Assembly: GCF_000518865.1 (NCBI RefSeq)
Contig: NZ_JAEK01000020.1
Location: forward strand, 19,743 to 83,742
Length of the DNA: 64,000 nucleotides
Direction: 5' to 3'
DNA from: Bacillus sp. J37
GTDB lineage: Bacteria > Bacillota > Bacilli > Bacillales > Bacillaceae
Below the pieces are notes generated by a model. That model was not told the origin of the DNA and did no database searches. It saw only the letters and a program-made list of their open reading frames with translations. Shown in pieces: positions 26,687 through 36,160 of this stretch. Positions within the stretch are counted from its first letter, which is position 1. Every line of letters starts with the position of its first letter. The position numbers and the translations under genes are program-made.

Positions 26687-27112
26687 TTGAATTCATGTCC
26701 GATATGTCAGAAACACCTTGATTTACATGACCCAATTTATGAAGACCAAAATTGGGTTGTTACTCATGGGCCGATAGAATCTCAAATTTTAGGTTATCTA
26801 TACATTGAACCTAAAAGACATGTGGAAAATTGGGGAGAGTTTACAGATGAGGAACTTTCTACTGTGGGTCCACTAATTAAAAAACTAGAGGCAGCTCTAA
26901 AACAAGAGTTATTAATTGATCGCGTATATGTCGTGACTATTAGTGAAGCTGTTAGGCATTTGCATTTTCATATTATTCCCCGAGAATATAATAACGATAT
27001 AAAAGGACTTCCGTTAATTTTACAAGCCACGCAGCAAAAGACTTCACTTAATAGCTATACTGAGAATGAGCTTGAAAGCCTAAAGAATAGATTAAAGCAA
27101 TTATTATCATAG
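26687..27112 (+). CDS. HIT-family nucleotide-binding protein
   Basis: The 141-residue product has a CPIC zinc-type pair at the N-terminus and a histidine-triad block RHLHFHIIPR, so it is a HIT hydrolase or transferase acting on a nucleotidyl or sugar-nucleotide linkage. It is the last gene of the Kdo operon; its TTG start and AAAGGAG overlap the end of kdsC. Being tied to CMP-Kdo genes suggests a role in nucleotide-sugar turnover, but HIT proteins are diverse and no substrate can be assigned from sequence. Confidence 0.85.
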   Translation: MNSCPICQKHLDLHDPIYEDQNWVVTHGPIESQILGYLYIEPKRHVENWGEFTDEELSTVGPLIKKLEAALKQELLIDRVYVVTISEAVRHLHFHIIPREYNNDIKGLPLILQATQQKTSLNSYTENELESLKNRLKQLLS

Positions 27113-27202
27113 TTGGAAATTTTGTGTGGTTATGATCAATTTAGATAGTCTAATTGGTTAAAAAATTATAACAATATACTGCTAAAAATTTTATTAATGG
27201 TT

Positions 27203-27235
27203 ACCCTATTTTTTAAGTAGGGTCTTTTATTATTT
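27203..27235 (+). terminator. Terminator of the Kdo operon
   Basis: ACCCTA (27203-27208) pairs with TAGGGT (27218-27223), followed by CTTTTATTATTT. Confidence 0.7.
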
Positions 27236-27267
27236 CCTTGTATGAACTTTAAGATATATATAAATTT

Positions 27268-27296
27268 GCAGGCTAATCACCTGCTATTTTTTTTCT
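27268..27296 (+). terminator. Terminator-like hairpin in the leader of the three-module gene
   Basis: GCAGG (27268-27272) pairs with CCTGC (27280-27284) and an eight-T run follows, only a few bases before the AAAGGAGG of the next gene. It is a possible attenuator or a second operon terminator. The stem is short. Confidence 0.45.
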
Positions 27297-27311
27297 AAAG
27301 GAGGTTTCTTC

Positions 27312-30300
27312 GTGAGTAGAATAAAGAAGACAGTAAAAGCAATTATAGGTAAATCAAATGCAAAAAAACTAAATGAATTCTTAAAAGGTGCAAAACCTAA
27401 GATGAAAACTGAGAAACCTATTGCATTTCTTGTAGGCTTTAGTAAGTGGAAGTATGATCATATGCGAACTTATTTATTCGATTATGAAGTTAGGTTTGTT
27501 TTAGATAATGAATTAAGTAAAGACATAATTGAAGAAATGAATAATTATCAAGATAAAGTCATAATGGTTTGGGGTTACAAAGATAGAGGAAGACTTAGAG
27601 AGTATGCAACTGATAAAAAAATCCCTTACTACAGAATTGAAGATGGTTTCATCCGTTCGGTACAATTAGGCGCTTCCAAAAGTGTTCCTTTATCAATGTG
27701 CTTTGACTCACAAGTATTGTACTATGATTCAAGTAAACCTAGTGACCTTGAAGATCTTTTGAATACTTATGATTTTGAGAATGATACAGAGCTTATCAAT
27801 CGAGCAAAGCATTGTATCAAAATGTTACGAGAATTAAATATAAGTAAATATAATAATGTAGGTTCAAAAAAGGTTAATGAAATTTATGGAAAAAAATCCA
27901 AAAAGAGAATACTTGTTATTGGTCAGGTTGAGGATGATCAGTCTATAAAACGTGGCTGCAATAGAAAATTAAATAATAATGATTTAGTGTGGATGGCACG
28001 GATAGAAAATCCAGATGCTGAAATTATTTATAAGCCACACCCGGATGTTCTTTTTGGTAAAAGACCACAATTATCAAATCCTAATGATGTACAACATATC
28101 GCAAAAGTTATTACTGAGCCGCTTGCATTAACTGATGCATTTGAGACAATTGATCATGTTTATACAATCACTTCATTATCAGGTTTTGAAGCCTTATTGA
28201 GAGGTATTTCTGTTACAACAGTTGGTGCACCTTTTTATTCAGGCTGGGGATTAACAGATGACCGTCAGTCGGTACCTAGAAGAAATAGAAATTTGAGTGT
28301 GGAAGAAGTTTTTGCTGCAGCATATATTTTGTATCCAAAATATATAAACCCGTTTACCAAATCACCGATATCTATTGAAGAGACAATAAATATTTTAAAG
28401 TACTTAAAGGAAATAGAGTTCGAAAGAGATAATGAAGATGAAAATATTGAGGAACAGATTGAAGAAAAGTTTGAACAAAAGCCGGCTGCTCTATTAGTTG
28501 GGTTTAATGAACAGAAACAGCAAGACTTCCTACATTTATTGTTCGAAGATAAAGAACTTATTCATGTTAAATCGAACACTAATAAAAATAAAGCTATTGA
28601 TTTACTGGAACAATACTCTGAAAAAACTGTATATGTTAACGGTGACCTAAAAAATCCTGTAGTTAAACTTGCATTAGAACAAAATGTAACTGTTAAGAAA
28701 GTAGATGAAGGGATATTTAGTTCTATAGGAGTTCCGGGAACAGATGAAACTCCTATATCAATATTCATCGATACATATAACCCTGCAAATAAAGATGAAA
28801 ATGAAACATTAATAAACTATTTGAACACATTTAACTTTAAGAACAATGAAGGTCTTATAAATAGAGCTGAGTCCGCAATTGAAATGTTGAAAGACATAAA
28901 GTCAGTTGATTTGGAAAAAATTAATGAGTATGTTCAAAGTATTGGTCTATCCGCTGAGCAAAATAAACAAAGGATACTAATCATTGGACATAATGAAGAA
29001 AAACAGGTTAAGTCTAACAATAAAAAAATCGATAATAAAAGTTTAGTGTGGATTGCGAAAACAGAATTCCCTGAAGCAGAATTGATTTTTAAACCACATC
29101 CTGATGATCTGTCAAACGATAAAACCCTTAATAGATATAACAATGAATTTGGCTATATTGCAAAGATTATATGGAAGGATGTAGAGTTATCTGGCGTTTT
29201 AACTTTAATTGATCATGTATATACCTTTGATTCATTTGGTGGCTTTGAATCACTTTTAAGAGGTATTACAGTAACCACTTTTGGGACTCCGTTTTATAGC
29301 GGTTGGGGACTAACTGATGATAGAGGAAAACCTTTAAATAGAGAGCGTAAACTTAGATTTAATGAACTATTTGCAGGTTATTATATCTTATATCCTCTTT
29401 ATTTTAACCCTTATACTAAAGAGAAAATAAACCTTGAAGATGCAGTAAGAATTGTAACTGTCTATATGGAAGCAGAAAAGGAACGGATTATTGAAACGGA
29501 AACTGCTTATGAGGGAGAAATCCTAGAAAATCAATTGGATCATCAAAAAGAACCTGTGATTGGTCAAGAACTAAATGAAGGTAAGAGTAGAAAAATTGCT
29601 GAAATTCCAGGTGAGGAACATAGTAAAATAGGTGTCCTCTCTAAGGGAATTAAAGCTATTCCTAACTTGGATTCATTTGTTAAAGGAACCTTTATATATG
29701 AACCAGAGGATAGAGTTGAAGAGTTAACATATGTAGCTGGCTGGGGAATGAAACCTAGTGCTAAAAAGGCATTAGAGTTCTGTAGAAAGCATGATATCCC
29801 ATATCTTGCATTGGAGGATGGATTTATTCGTTCAGTTGGCTTAGGTGTAGATGGTGATCCACCTTTATCTATCTCAATAGATGATGTTGGTATATATTAT
29901 GATGCGACTAGACCTTCCAAACTAGAAAATATACTAAATAATACTGGTTGGGAATCGCCAGTTTTATTAAATAAGGCTAGAAGGGCTATTAACGAAATTA
30001 AGGAAAATTATATTAGTAAATATAATCATGCTCCTATGTTTGATAAAAGTTTATTGAAAACCAATAACCAAGAAAAAGTTCTTGTTGTTGATCAAACTTT
30101 AGGTGATATGTCAATTACACTTGGTTTAGCTAAAAAGGAAACTTTTGAGAAAATGTATAAAAAAGCTAGGGAAGAAAACCCAAATGCTTATATTTATATT
30201 AAAACACACCCTGATGTTATTTCAGGTAAGAAACAGGGCAATCTAACTGATATTACAATTGATGATCGGACCGAATTTATTTACACAGATTGTAACCCTC

Positions 30301-30599
30301 TTTCTCTAATCGAAAACTTTGATAAAGTTTATGTAGTTACTTCACAATTTGGTTTTGAGGCTTGTATGTTAGGAAAGGAAGTAAAATGCTTTGGTGCACC
30401 TTTTTATGCAGGTTGGGGCATAACTTCTGATGAGATAAATATAAGCCGTAGACAACGTGAACGTACAGTAGAAGAGATATTTGCTGCTGCATATCTTTTA
30501 TATCAACGATACCTAAATCCGGAAACAAATGAACCTGGAGATATTTTTGATGTCATTAGCTATATCAAAGAAGAAACGAAACTTAAAAGCTTAGTGTAA
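27312..30599 (+). CDS. Three-module KpsC-like poly-Kdo transferase
   Basis: 1095 residues with three tandem capsule-synthesis modules (about 30-385, 390-725 and 775-1095). KpsC extends the beta-Kdo linker of Gram-negative capsules with two modules. Module 1 has EDGF (E110) and KPHPD (H243-P244). Module 3 has LEDGF (E835), GLGVDGDPPLS, GIYYDATRPSKLE and KTHPD (H966-P967) and matches the KpsC N-terminal module. Module 2 keeps KPHPDD (H596) but the EDGFIRS motif is changed to DEGIFSS and the Arg is lost, so it is probably inactive. The order (C-like, dead C-like, N-like) is reversed and expanded relative to E. coli KpsC. GTG start with AAAGGAGG. No membrane segment. Kdo specificity is inferred from family and neighbours. 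Confidence 0.82.
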   Translation: MSRIKKTVKAIIGKSNAKKLNEFLKGAKPKMKTEKPIAFLVGFSKWKYDHMRTYLFDYEVRFVLDNELSKDIIEEMNNYQDKVIMVWGYKDRGRLREYATDKKIPYYRIEDGFIRSVQLGASKSVPLSMCFDSQVLYYDSSKPSDLEDLLNTYDFENDTELINRAKHCIKMLRELNISKYNNVGSKKVNEIYGKKSKKRILVIGQVEDDQSIKRGCNRKLNNNDLVWMARIENPDAEIIYKPHPDVLFGKRPQLSNPNDVQHIAKVITEPLALTDAFETIDHVYTITSLSGFEALLRGISVTTVGAPFYSGWGLTDDRQSVPRRNRNLSVEEVFAAAYILYPKYINPFTKSPISIEETINILKYLKEIEFERDNEDENIEEQIEEKFEQKPAALLVGFNEQKQQDFLHLLFEDKELIHVKSNTNKNKAIDLLEQYSEKTVYVNGDLKNPVVKLALEQNVTVKKVDEGIFSSIGVPGTDETPISIFIDTYNPANKDENETLINYLNTFNFKNNEGLINRAESAIEMLKDIKSVDLEKINEYVQSIGLSAEQNKQRILIIGHNEEKQVKSNNKKIDNKSLVWIAKTEFPEAELIFKPHPDDLSNDKTLNRYNNEFGYIAKIIWKDVELSGVLTLIDHVYTFDSFGGFESLLRGITVTTFGTPFYSGWGLTDDRGKPLNRERKLRFNELFAGYYILYPLYFNPYTKEKINLEDAVRIVTVYMEAEKERIIETETAYEGEILENQLDHQKEPVIGQELNEGKSRKIAEIPGEEHSKIGVLSKGIKAIPNLDSFVKGTFIYEPEDRVEELTYVAGWGMKPSAKKALEFCRKHDIPYLALEDGFIRSVGLGVDGDPPLSISIDDVGIYYDATRPSKLENILNNTGWESPVLLNKARRAINEIKENYISKYNHAPMFDKSLLKTNNQEKVLVVDQTLGDMSITLGLAKKETFEKMYKKAREENPNAYIYIKTHPDVISGKKQGNLTDITIDDRTEFIYTDCNPLSLIENFDKVYVVTSQFGFEACMLGKEVKCFGAPFYAGWGITSDEINISRRQRERTVEEIFAAAYLLYQRYLNPETNEPGDIFDVISYIKEETKLKSLV

Positions 30600-30655
30600 T
30601 AACCTTTTGGTTGTTTCAGTTACAATTTATTGGCATTTTGAGTATATCTAATAAT

Positions 30656-30718
30656 AGGAGTTCCTCTACAGATCTCTGCAAATATTTAGGTAGGGGATCT
30701 CCTTTTATTTTTAATTTG
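30656..30718 (+). terminator. Terminator of the three-module gene
   Basis: AGGAGTTCCTCTA pairs imperfectly (11 of 13) with TAGGGGATCTCCT, followed by TTTTATTTTT. Confidence 0.7.
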
Positions 30719-30768
30719 ATTTTTAAGTTTCTTTTTATTAGATAGAAAGGGAGCAAACTTTATTACAT

Positions 30769-31860
30769 ATGAAGAAATTATTTAAAAAAATGATGAAACC
30801 AATTATTAATACATTAACGGTCATGTGGTGGATAATACAACCCAAAAGACGTACAAACAAACCCGTTGCATTTGTTTTTAATGTTTCTAGATGGAAATAC
30901 CCATATATACCACCATTTTTAAATGAATATGAAGTACGATTTGTTCCATATGGTAAAAATATAAAGCTCTTGAAGTATGAGCTAAATAAATATGATAAAA
31001 AGGTTTTTATTATTTGGAGCTTTAATGAAGAAGAAGAAATCTCAAAGTATGCAGTAGAAAATAACATACCAATTTATAGAATAGAGGATGGGTTTATTCG
31101 CTCAATCGGATTGGGTTCAATGCATACACCACCTTATTCGTTATGTATAGACAAGAAGGGGATGTATTTTGATTCATCTAAACCCAGTGATTTAGAAGAT
31201 ATCCTCAATTTTTATGATTTTCAATCAGATACAAGCTTACTGAAACAAGCAAGAGAAGCAATGGAGAGATTGACAACTTTAGGTATTAGTAAATATAATC
31301 ATGTCGAAAAAAAAGATAGCAGTAAATATTACGGTACGAAACATAACAAAAGGATACTAGTTATAGGACAAGTTGAGGACGATGCTTCAATATTAAGAGG
31401 GAGTAAGATTAGGTGGACAAATAATCAGTTAGTCCTATTGGCAAAGGAAGAGAATCCTGAAGCTGAAATAATTTACAAGCCTCATCCTGATGTACTAACA
31501 GGAAGAAGACCAAAACAATCTGATCCAAAAGATATAAAACATATAGCTAAGGTTATTGAAGAACCACTTAGTTTAGTGGATGCATTTCAAACAATTGATC
31601 ATGTTTATACGATAACATCACTTGCTGGCTTCGAAGCGCTAATTCGGGGAATTCCTGTTACAACTGTAGGAGCACCATTTTATTCAAATTGGGGTCTAAC
31701 AGATGATCGTCAAAAGGTATCAAGGAGAAAAAGGAAGCTTTCAATAGAAGAATTGTTTGCTGGTGCTTATATACTTTATCCGAAGTATATAGATCCTAAT
31801 ACAGGTAAAATTATTTCCTTAAAGAAAACCATTGAATTATTAGCAAATAGTATAAAATAA
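30769..31860 (+). CDS. Single-module KpsC-like transferase
   Basis: 363 residues, one capsule-synthesis module closely similar to module 1 of the preceding gene. It has YRIEDGFIRSIGLGS (E106), the YFDSSKPSDLEDIL block, ILVIGQVEDD, KPHPDVLTGRRP (H239-P240) and TSLAGFEALIRGIPVTT. All residues lost in module 2 of the neighbour are present here, so it should be active. It has its own leader after a terminator. The ATG lies about 15 bases from GGGAG, a loose spacing, but no better in-frame start exists. Probably another beta-Kdo transferase. Confidence 0.78.
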   Translation: MKKLFKKMMKPIINTLTVMWWIIQPKRRTNKPVAFVFNVSRWKYPYIPPFLNEYEVRFVPYGKNIKLLKYELNKYDKKVFIIWSFNEEEEISKYAVENNIPIYRIEDGFIRSIGLGSMHTPPYSLCIDKKGMYFDSSKPSDLEDILNFYDFQSDTSLLKQAREAMERLTTLGISKYNHVEKKDSSKYYGTKHNKRILVIGQVEDDASILRGSKIRWTNNQLVLLAKEENPEAEIIYKPHPDVLTGRRPKQSDPKDIKHIAKVIEEPLSLVDAFQTIDHVYTITSLAGFEALIRGIPVTTVGAPFYSNWGLTDDRQKVSRRKRKLSIEELFAGAYILYPKYIDPNTGKIISLKKTIELLANSIK

Positions 31861-31885
31861 ACATGATCTTTAGAGGGAATAAATA

Positions 31886-31937
31886 AAAAAAGGGTGACTA
31901 AATCCCATTTTAGGAAAAAATGATCACCCTCTTTTTA
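31886..31937. terminator. Bidirectional terminator between convergent genes
   Basis: AAAAAGGGTGA and TCACCCTCTTTTT form the outer stem, with A-run and T-run on both sides. Confidence 0.75.
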
Positions 31938-32561
31938 TTATAGTCTTTTACGGTCCCAAGAAACACCTGTTTTTACGACTTTTGCTGGCATTCCAGCTAA
32001 TGTACAGTTCGTTTCATCAAACTTCTTTGTAACAACAGAACGAGCTCCAACAATACAGTTATCAGGAATTACTGAACCCTTAGATACCAATACATTAGCT
32101 GATATCCAGACATGATGACCAATTTCTACATCCTTTGCTAAGTTTTGTCTTATACCTGTTTCTGCATCGATGACAGAGTGTGCATCAGTAGTTCTTACAT
32201 CAATATTATTCGAGAACATACAGTCTCTACCTATAGTAATGTTTTTATTTTCAGAAGCTAATAGATATACATTATGTTGAAAAGTTGTTTTACTTCCAAT
32301 TTTTACACTTTGATTGTCTCCAACCATTAGAATATGACCTTGGATTTTACAATTCGCACCGATCTTTATATGATTGTTATTCCCCTTAATTTCAATTAAA
32401 AGATTTCTTAAGACTGTATTTTCTCCGATAGTTATATTATTTCCTTGGCCTTCTATATGTAAATTAACTTTATGCAATTTTGCAGTTTCTGGTAAATTTA
32501 ATATGTTTTTTTGTCCAGTAATATTTGTTGTTAAGTTTTTAATACTTTCTTGTAGTTCCAT
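31938..32561 (-). CDS. Hexapeptide-repeat O-acyltransferase
   Basis: The 207-residue product is a left-handed beta-helix acyltransferase with many I/L/V-G-x-x-x-x hexapeptides, a catalytic-type His (DAHS region) and the C-terminal GHHVWISANVLVSKG plus AGMPAKVVK motif. Proteins of this type O- or N-acetylate sugars using acetyl-CoA. The setting suggests acetylation of the surface polymer. AAGGAGTG precedes the ATG. It is read opposite to its neighbours and has its own transcription unit. Confidence 0.82.
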   Translation of the reverse strand: MELQESIKNLTTNITGQKNILNLPETAKLHKVNLHIEGQGNNITIGENTVLRNLLIEIKGNNNHIKIGANCKIQGHILMVGDNQSVKIGSKTTFQHNVYLLASENKNITIGRDCMFSNNIDVRTTDAHSVIDAETGIRQNLAKDVEIGHHVWISANVLVSKGSVIPDNCIVGARSVVTKKFDETNCTLAGMPAKVVKTGVSWDRKRL

Positions 32562-32730
32562 TTTTTCACTCCTTATCGAGTTTTGTATAAAAAGGTAAAG
32601 TTTATGATTTTAAGTTACTAAAGTGAAAATTATTATCTGTTTAAATTATTCATTATAAGGAGCATCGGAAATAATTAGTATAGATAACTTCCCTATTTTA
32701 CTTATAAAGTAACTTTTCTATTAATATTCT

Positions 32731-33474
32731 TTATAAGGATTCCTTTTCACTTGCATTTACTGATTTTTTTTCAATATCCTCTTTTAATTTTCCATTAACA
32801 ATCAGCACTTTTTTAAGCTTTCTTTTCTTTAATAATCCTTTTTCTTTTCTTTCTTCTAACTGTTTAATCGCAGTTGTGATATTATTGAATTCAATTCCTT
32901 CTAATGAATCTAAGGTATAATTCCACCATTGAATTTCTAATAGTTTTTTTCTAGTTTCTTCGTCAAATCGGTAACGTATGTGTTTAGCAGGAACCCCTCC
33001 AACGATCTCGTATGGCTGAACATCTTTGTTCACGACTGCTCCAGCAGCAATTACAGCTCCATCTCCTATTGTTACACCTCTTAATATCGTTACATTCGCA
33101 CCAATCCAAACATCGTTGCCAATAACGGGACTACTCTTCATCTGTTCTTTCTCAACAGTGGAGTTAAAGTCTTTAGATTCTTTCCAAAATGGAAATACCG
33201 ACTCATATTGAAACGGATGGGTACTTAAATAAGATAAAGGATGTTCGCCCATTCCAACTAGAAGCCCTTTTGCAATTGAGCAAAAACGACCTATTGATCT
33301 AACATTTTGTATATATCCACCTCTTAGAAAGGTATATGCACCAATTCTTGCATTACGAACTGATGTATCTAATAACCGAACAGGTGGTTCAATAAATAAG
33401 TTGCAGTCTTTAGCAATATTATTGACATCATCCACCCATAACCCTTTTTTTAATAGCTTTTCTTTATCTAACAT
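32731..33474 (-). CDS. CatB-type hexapeptide O-acetyltransferase
   Basis: 247 residues. The N-terminal region leads into a left-handed beta-helix with [24 protein letters not shown], the [30 protein letters not shown] hexapeptide run and [13 protein letters not shown]. The family (CatB-like) acetylates sugars or drugs with acetyl-CoA; modification of the capsule glycan is the likely role here. The C-terminus has about 40 extra Lys-rich residues. The start has AGGAGG five to seven bases upstream. Confidence 0.82.
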   Translation of the reverse strand: MLDKEKLLKKGLWVDDVNNIAKDCNLFIEPPVRLLDTSVRNARIGAYTFLRGGYIQNVRSIGRFCSIAKGLLVGMGEHPLSYLSTHPFQYESVFPFWKESKDFNSTVEKEQMKSSPVIGNDVWIGANVTILRGVTIGDGAVIAAGAVVNKDVQPYEIVGGVPAKHIRYRFDEETRKKLLEIQWWNYTLDSLEGIEFNNITTAIKQLEERKEKGLLKKRKLKKVLIVNGKLKEDIEKKSVNASEKESL

Positions 33475-33760
33475 TAATGGACCTCCTGATTTTTTCTATT
33501 TTTTATTGTAACATAATTAAAGTTCTGTGATCTTTGTAACGGTTAAAATTCCCTATGTTTTTTAAAGTTTTACCTTGTAATAAAATTCATATATTATTAT
33601 GCTAGAAATTTAAATATCTAAGTGTTGGTATTATTATGAATTAGTATAAACAGAAAATTAATTTTTATTGAGTTAGTACCTTTTTAGAATTCGTGGTTTT
33701 ATATAGTATGTTGGATAAATCACATGATAATGATATGAGTTTTCGCGAGAGGAGATTATT

Positions 33761-35878
33761 ATGAACCGTAGAAATTTCTTAGTGAATTTTTTACTTTGGA
33801 TATTATCTTTTGTTTTAGGATATAGGATAGGTCATTTTGAAAATGAGGAATCAAAAATAATTATTGAAGATAAAGATGGCAAAATATCAAACGTTTTGGA
33901 TGAAAAGACGAAACAAATTGATGTGAATTTAGAGAACCTAAAAAGTAGAGGCCTAAATATTAAATACCCCCCTAAACCATTAATAGGTGCAAAAGTTGAT
34001 GGAGAAACAGATGATACAGAAGCCATTCGTAAGATTATTGAATACGCTGAAGAGAATAACATAGGCCGTATAGTTTTGCCTGGAGTTTCTGTAATAACTG
34101 GGGAGATAGAAGTAAAAAAGTCTATCTTAATTGAAGGAATAGGTGCAGGTTCAGGATATTCTACTGAAGCATTAACAGATTATAGACAAGTAAGTGGATT
34201 TCTTGTAAAAGGTAAGGGGAAAAAGAGAATTAGGACAAGAGTTAATTATCGGGCTTCTGTATTAGATTCACAGGATAATCCTTTATCAGTTGCATTAAAT
34301 ATACAGGCTGAAAATGTGGAATTAAGAAATTTTTCTTTATTCTTAGATTTTAATAGAAAAAATAATTCCCCTACAAATTATGGTGTAGATTGGGATATTG
34401 GTTTATTTATTGGATGTAGGGTACATACAAAAATTAGTAATGTTCATATACTCGGATATTGGAGAGAAGCTTCCATCTATCTTGATGTAACAAGGGGATC
34501 TAACTTACCTGAATTTATAGATTTAAAAGGAAAGCACTATGAGAGAGGAACAGTTACAAATGGTGCAGATGGTTTAACTTTAGAATCAGTATATACACAA
34601 GGTGGAAAATGGGGTCTTAAAATACAAGGTGCTAAGCCTAAAAAAGGAAAAAATACATATACAACAAAGTATTATGATGAAATCTCAGGTAAAACAGTTA
34701 CTGATAGCAGGGGGTATTTTGGATCCTCTGATATAACTGCACTTGCATGTTCCTTCTATGGGACAAATCATCATTCAAGATTTAGAAGAGATGATAGCAC
34801 TGGAGACTATCTAACTGATAAAAGTGGTGGTGCTGTGAGTATTGATGGTTTGGCTGGTAATTCTTCAGGTGCTTTACAAGGAATGAGATTTATCTCTTGT
34901 CGTTTTTCAACGTGGGAACCATTTAGAATCAAATTAGATCGAGTAAATAGACCTGTATTTGTAGGTTGTCATAGTGAAGGTGGGAGTCATGCGTTAACTA
35001 GAAATGGAAGTAAATTATTGTATGATGACTCTGATTATTATGGTCCCATTAGCACAACAGAAAATACTCAAAACCTTGTTTTAATAGCGTTCAACTCCAG
35101 GTTACGTCCAAAATTCATAGGTGCAAAGGATTATACAAATATTTCACCTGCTAATACTGATCAAAGTAATTTTGATAAAGGGATTATAGCTGGTGGTGAC
35201 TCACTTATTAAAGGAGAATTAACTGTAAATGGTGCATTAACAAGAACTAAAGGTGAAATGGATATTATTGGTGCAGAAGCAGTGAGATTAAGGCATGGAA
35301 ATGAAACCATAGGTCTTCTAAATAAAGAGTATGCAACATTTTTTCCTACAATATCAATTCGACCTAGTGCTGATAATGTAACTTCATTAGGTATTGCTTC
35401 TAATCGCTTTTCACAAGTTTATGCAGGCACTGGGTCTGTTAATACTTCTGATAGAAATGTAAAAACAAGTATTAGAAAAATACCTGACGAGGTCCTTAAT
35501 GCATGGTCAGAAGTGAACTATTCGCAATATAAATTTATTGATGCTGTTGAGCAAAAGGGTCCTAAAGCTAGACTGCATATTGGAATAATTGCTCAAGAAA
35601 TAGAAGAAGCATTTAAGCGTCATGGTCTTAATGCATTTGATTACGGAATCTTAGGATACGATGAATGGGAAAACAGTTATGAGGAAATAGAAGAAGAGGT
35701 AGAAGTAATAATAAATGAGAAAACTGGTGAAACCAAAAAGAAACTTATAAAAACAGGCGAAAAAAAAGTAGTCATACCATCTGGAAGTAGATATAGTATA
35801 CGACCAGATGAGTGCTTAATGTTGGAATCAGCTTTAATGCGTAGAGAACTAGAAGAATTAAAAAATAAACTTCAGTAG
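33761..35878 (+). CDS. Membrane-anchored beta-helix protein with S74 self-cleaving chaperone domain
   Basis: A 705-residue protein built like a phage tailspike or capsule depolymerase. An N-terminal membrane segment (residues 8-24) is preceded by MNRRNFL, close to a twin-arginine motif. A pectate-lyase-type opening (GAKVDGETDDTEAIRKII, about 75-95) leads into a right-handed beta-helix to about residue 470. The C-terminus is a peptidase S74 intramolecular chaperone with NTSDRNVK. Ser563 and Lys568 fit the Ser-Lys pair used for self-cleavage, which would release a mature protein of about 562 residues. No phage genes are nearby. In this locus it probably cuts or edits the surface polymer. The enzymatic bond specificity is unknown. 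Confidence 0.82.
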   Translation: MNRRNFLVNFLLWILSFVLGYRIGHFENEESKIIIEDKDGKISNVLDEKTKQIDVNLENLKSRGLNIKYPPKPLIGAKVDGETDDTEAIRKIIEYAEENNIGRIVLPGVSVITGEIEVKKSILIEGIGAGSGYSTEALTDYRQVSGFLVKGKGKKRIRTRVNYRASVLDSQDNPLSVALNIQAENVELRNFSLFLDFNRKNNSPTNYGVDWDIGLFIGCRVHTKISNVHILGYWREASIYLDVTRGSNLPEFIDLKGKHYERGTVTNGADGLTLESVYTQGGKWGLKIQGAKPKKGKNTYTTKYYDEISGKTVTDSRGYFGSSDITALACSFYGTNHHSRFRRDDSTGDYLTDKSGGAVSIDGLAGNSSGALQGMRFISCRFSTWEPFRIKLDRVNRPVFVGCHSEGGSHALTRNGSKLLYDDSDYYGPISTTENTQNLVLIAFNSRLRPKFIGAKDYTNISPANTDQSNFDKGIIAGGDSLIKGELTVNGALTRTKGEMDIIGAEAVRLRHGNETIGLLNKEYATFFPTISIRPSADNVTSLGIASNRFSQVYAGTGSVNTSDRNVKTSIRKIPDEVLNAWSEVNYSQYKFIDAVEQKGPKARLHIGIIAQEIEEAFKRHGLNAFDYGILGYDEWENSYEEIEEEVEVIINEKTGETKKKLIKTGEKKVVIPSGSRYSIRPDECLMLESALMRRELEELKNKLQ

Positions 35879-35940
35879 ACATTTTAACTTTGGTAAATAA
35901 ATCTTTAATTAATATTCATGTATCAGAAGATATAAAGGAG

Positions 35941-35975
35941 AAAACCCTAATCTACAAAAGGTTAGGGTTTTCATA
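35941..35975 (+). terminator. Terminator of the beta-helix gene
   Basis: AAAACCCTAA-CT pairs with AGGTTAGGGTTTT, followed by more T residues. Confidence 0.82.
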
Positions 35976-36160
35976 CTTTTAGAAATGATAATTACTTTTC
36001 TTAGAATTAGTACATAATAAAGAGCGTAATAATACAAGTGAATCCTATTAATTTTAAAGGGCAAACTATTTATATTTAAAAAATCTTAAAAAGATAATGT
36101 TTTTTCTTCAAGGTTATATAAGAATTCTCAAAATTCTATAACATAATTAGGAGGTATATA

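Noticed and set aside
33761..35878. Prophage remnant around the S74 protein
   Set aside because: All neighbours are polysaccharide genes with proper operon structure; no other phage gene or attachment site is visible.
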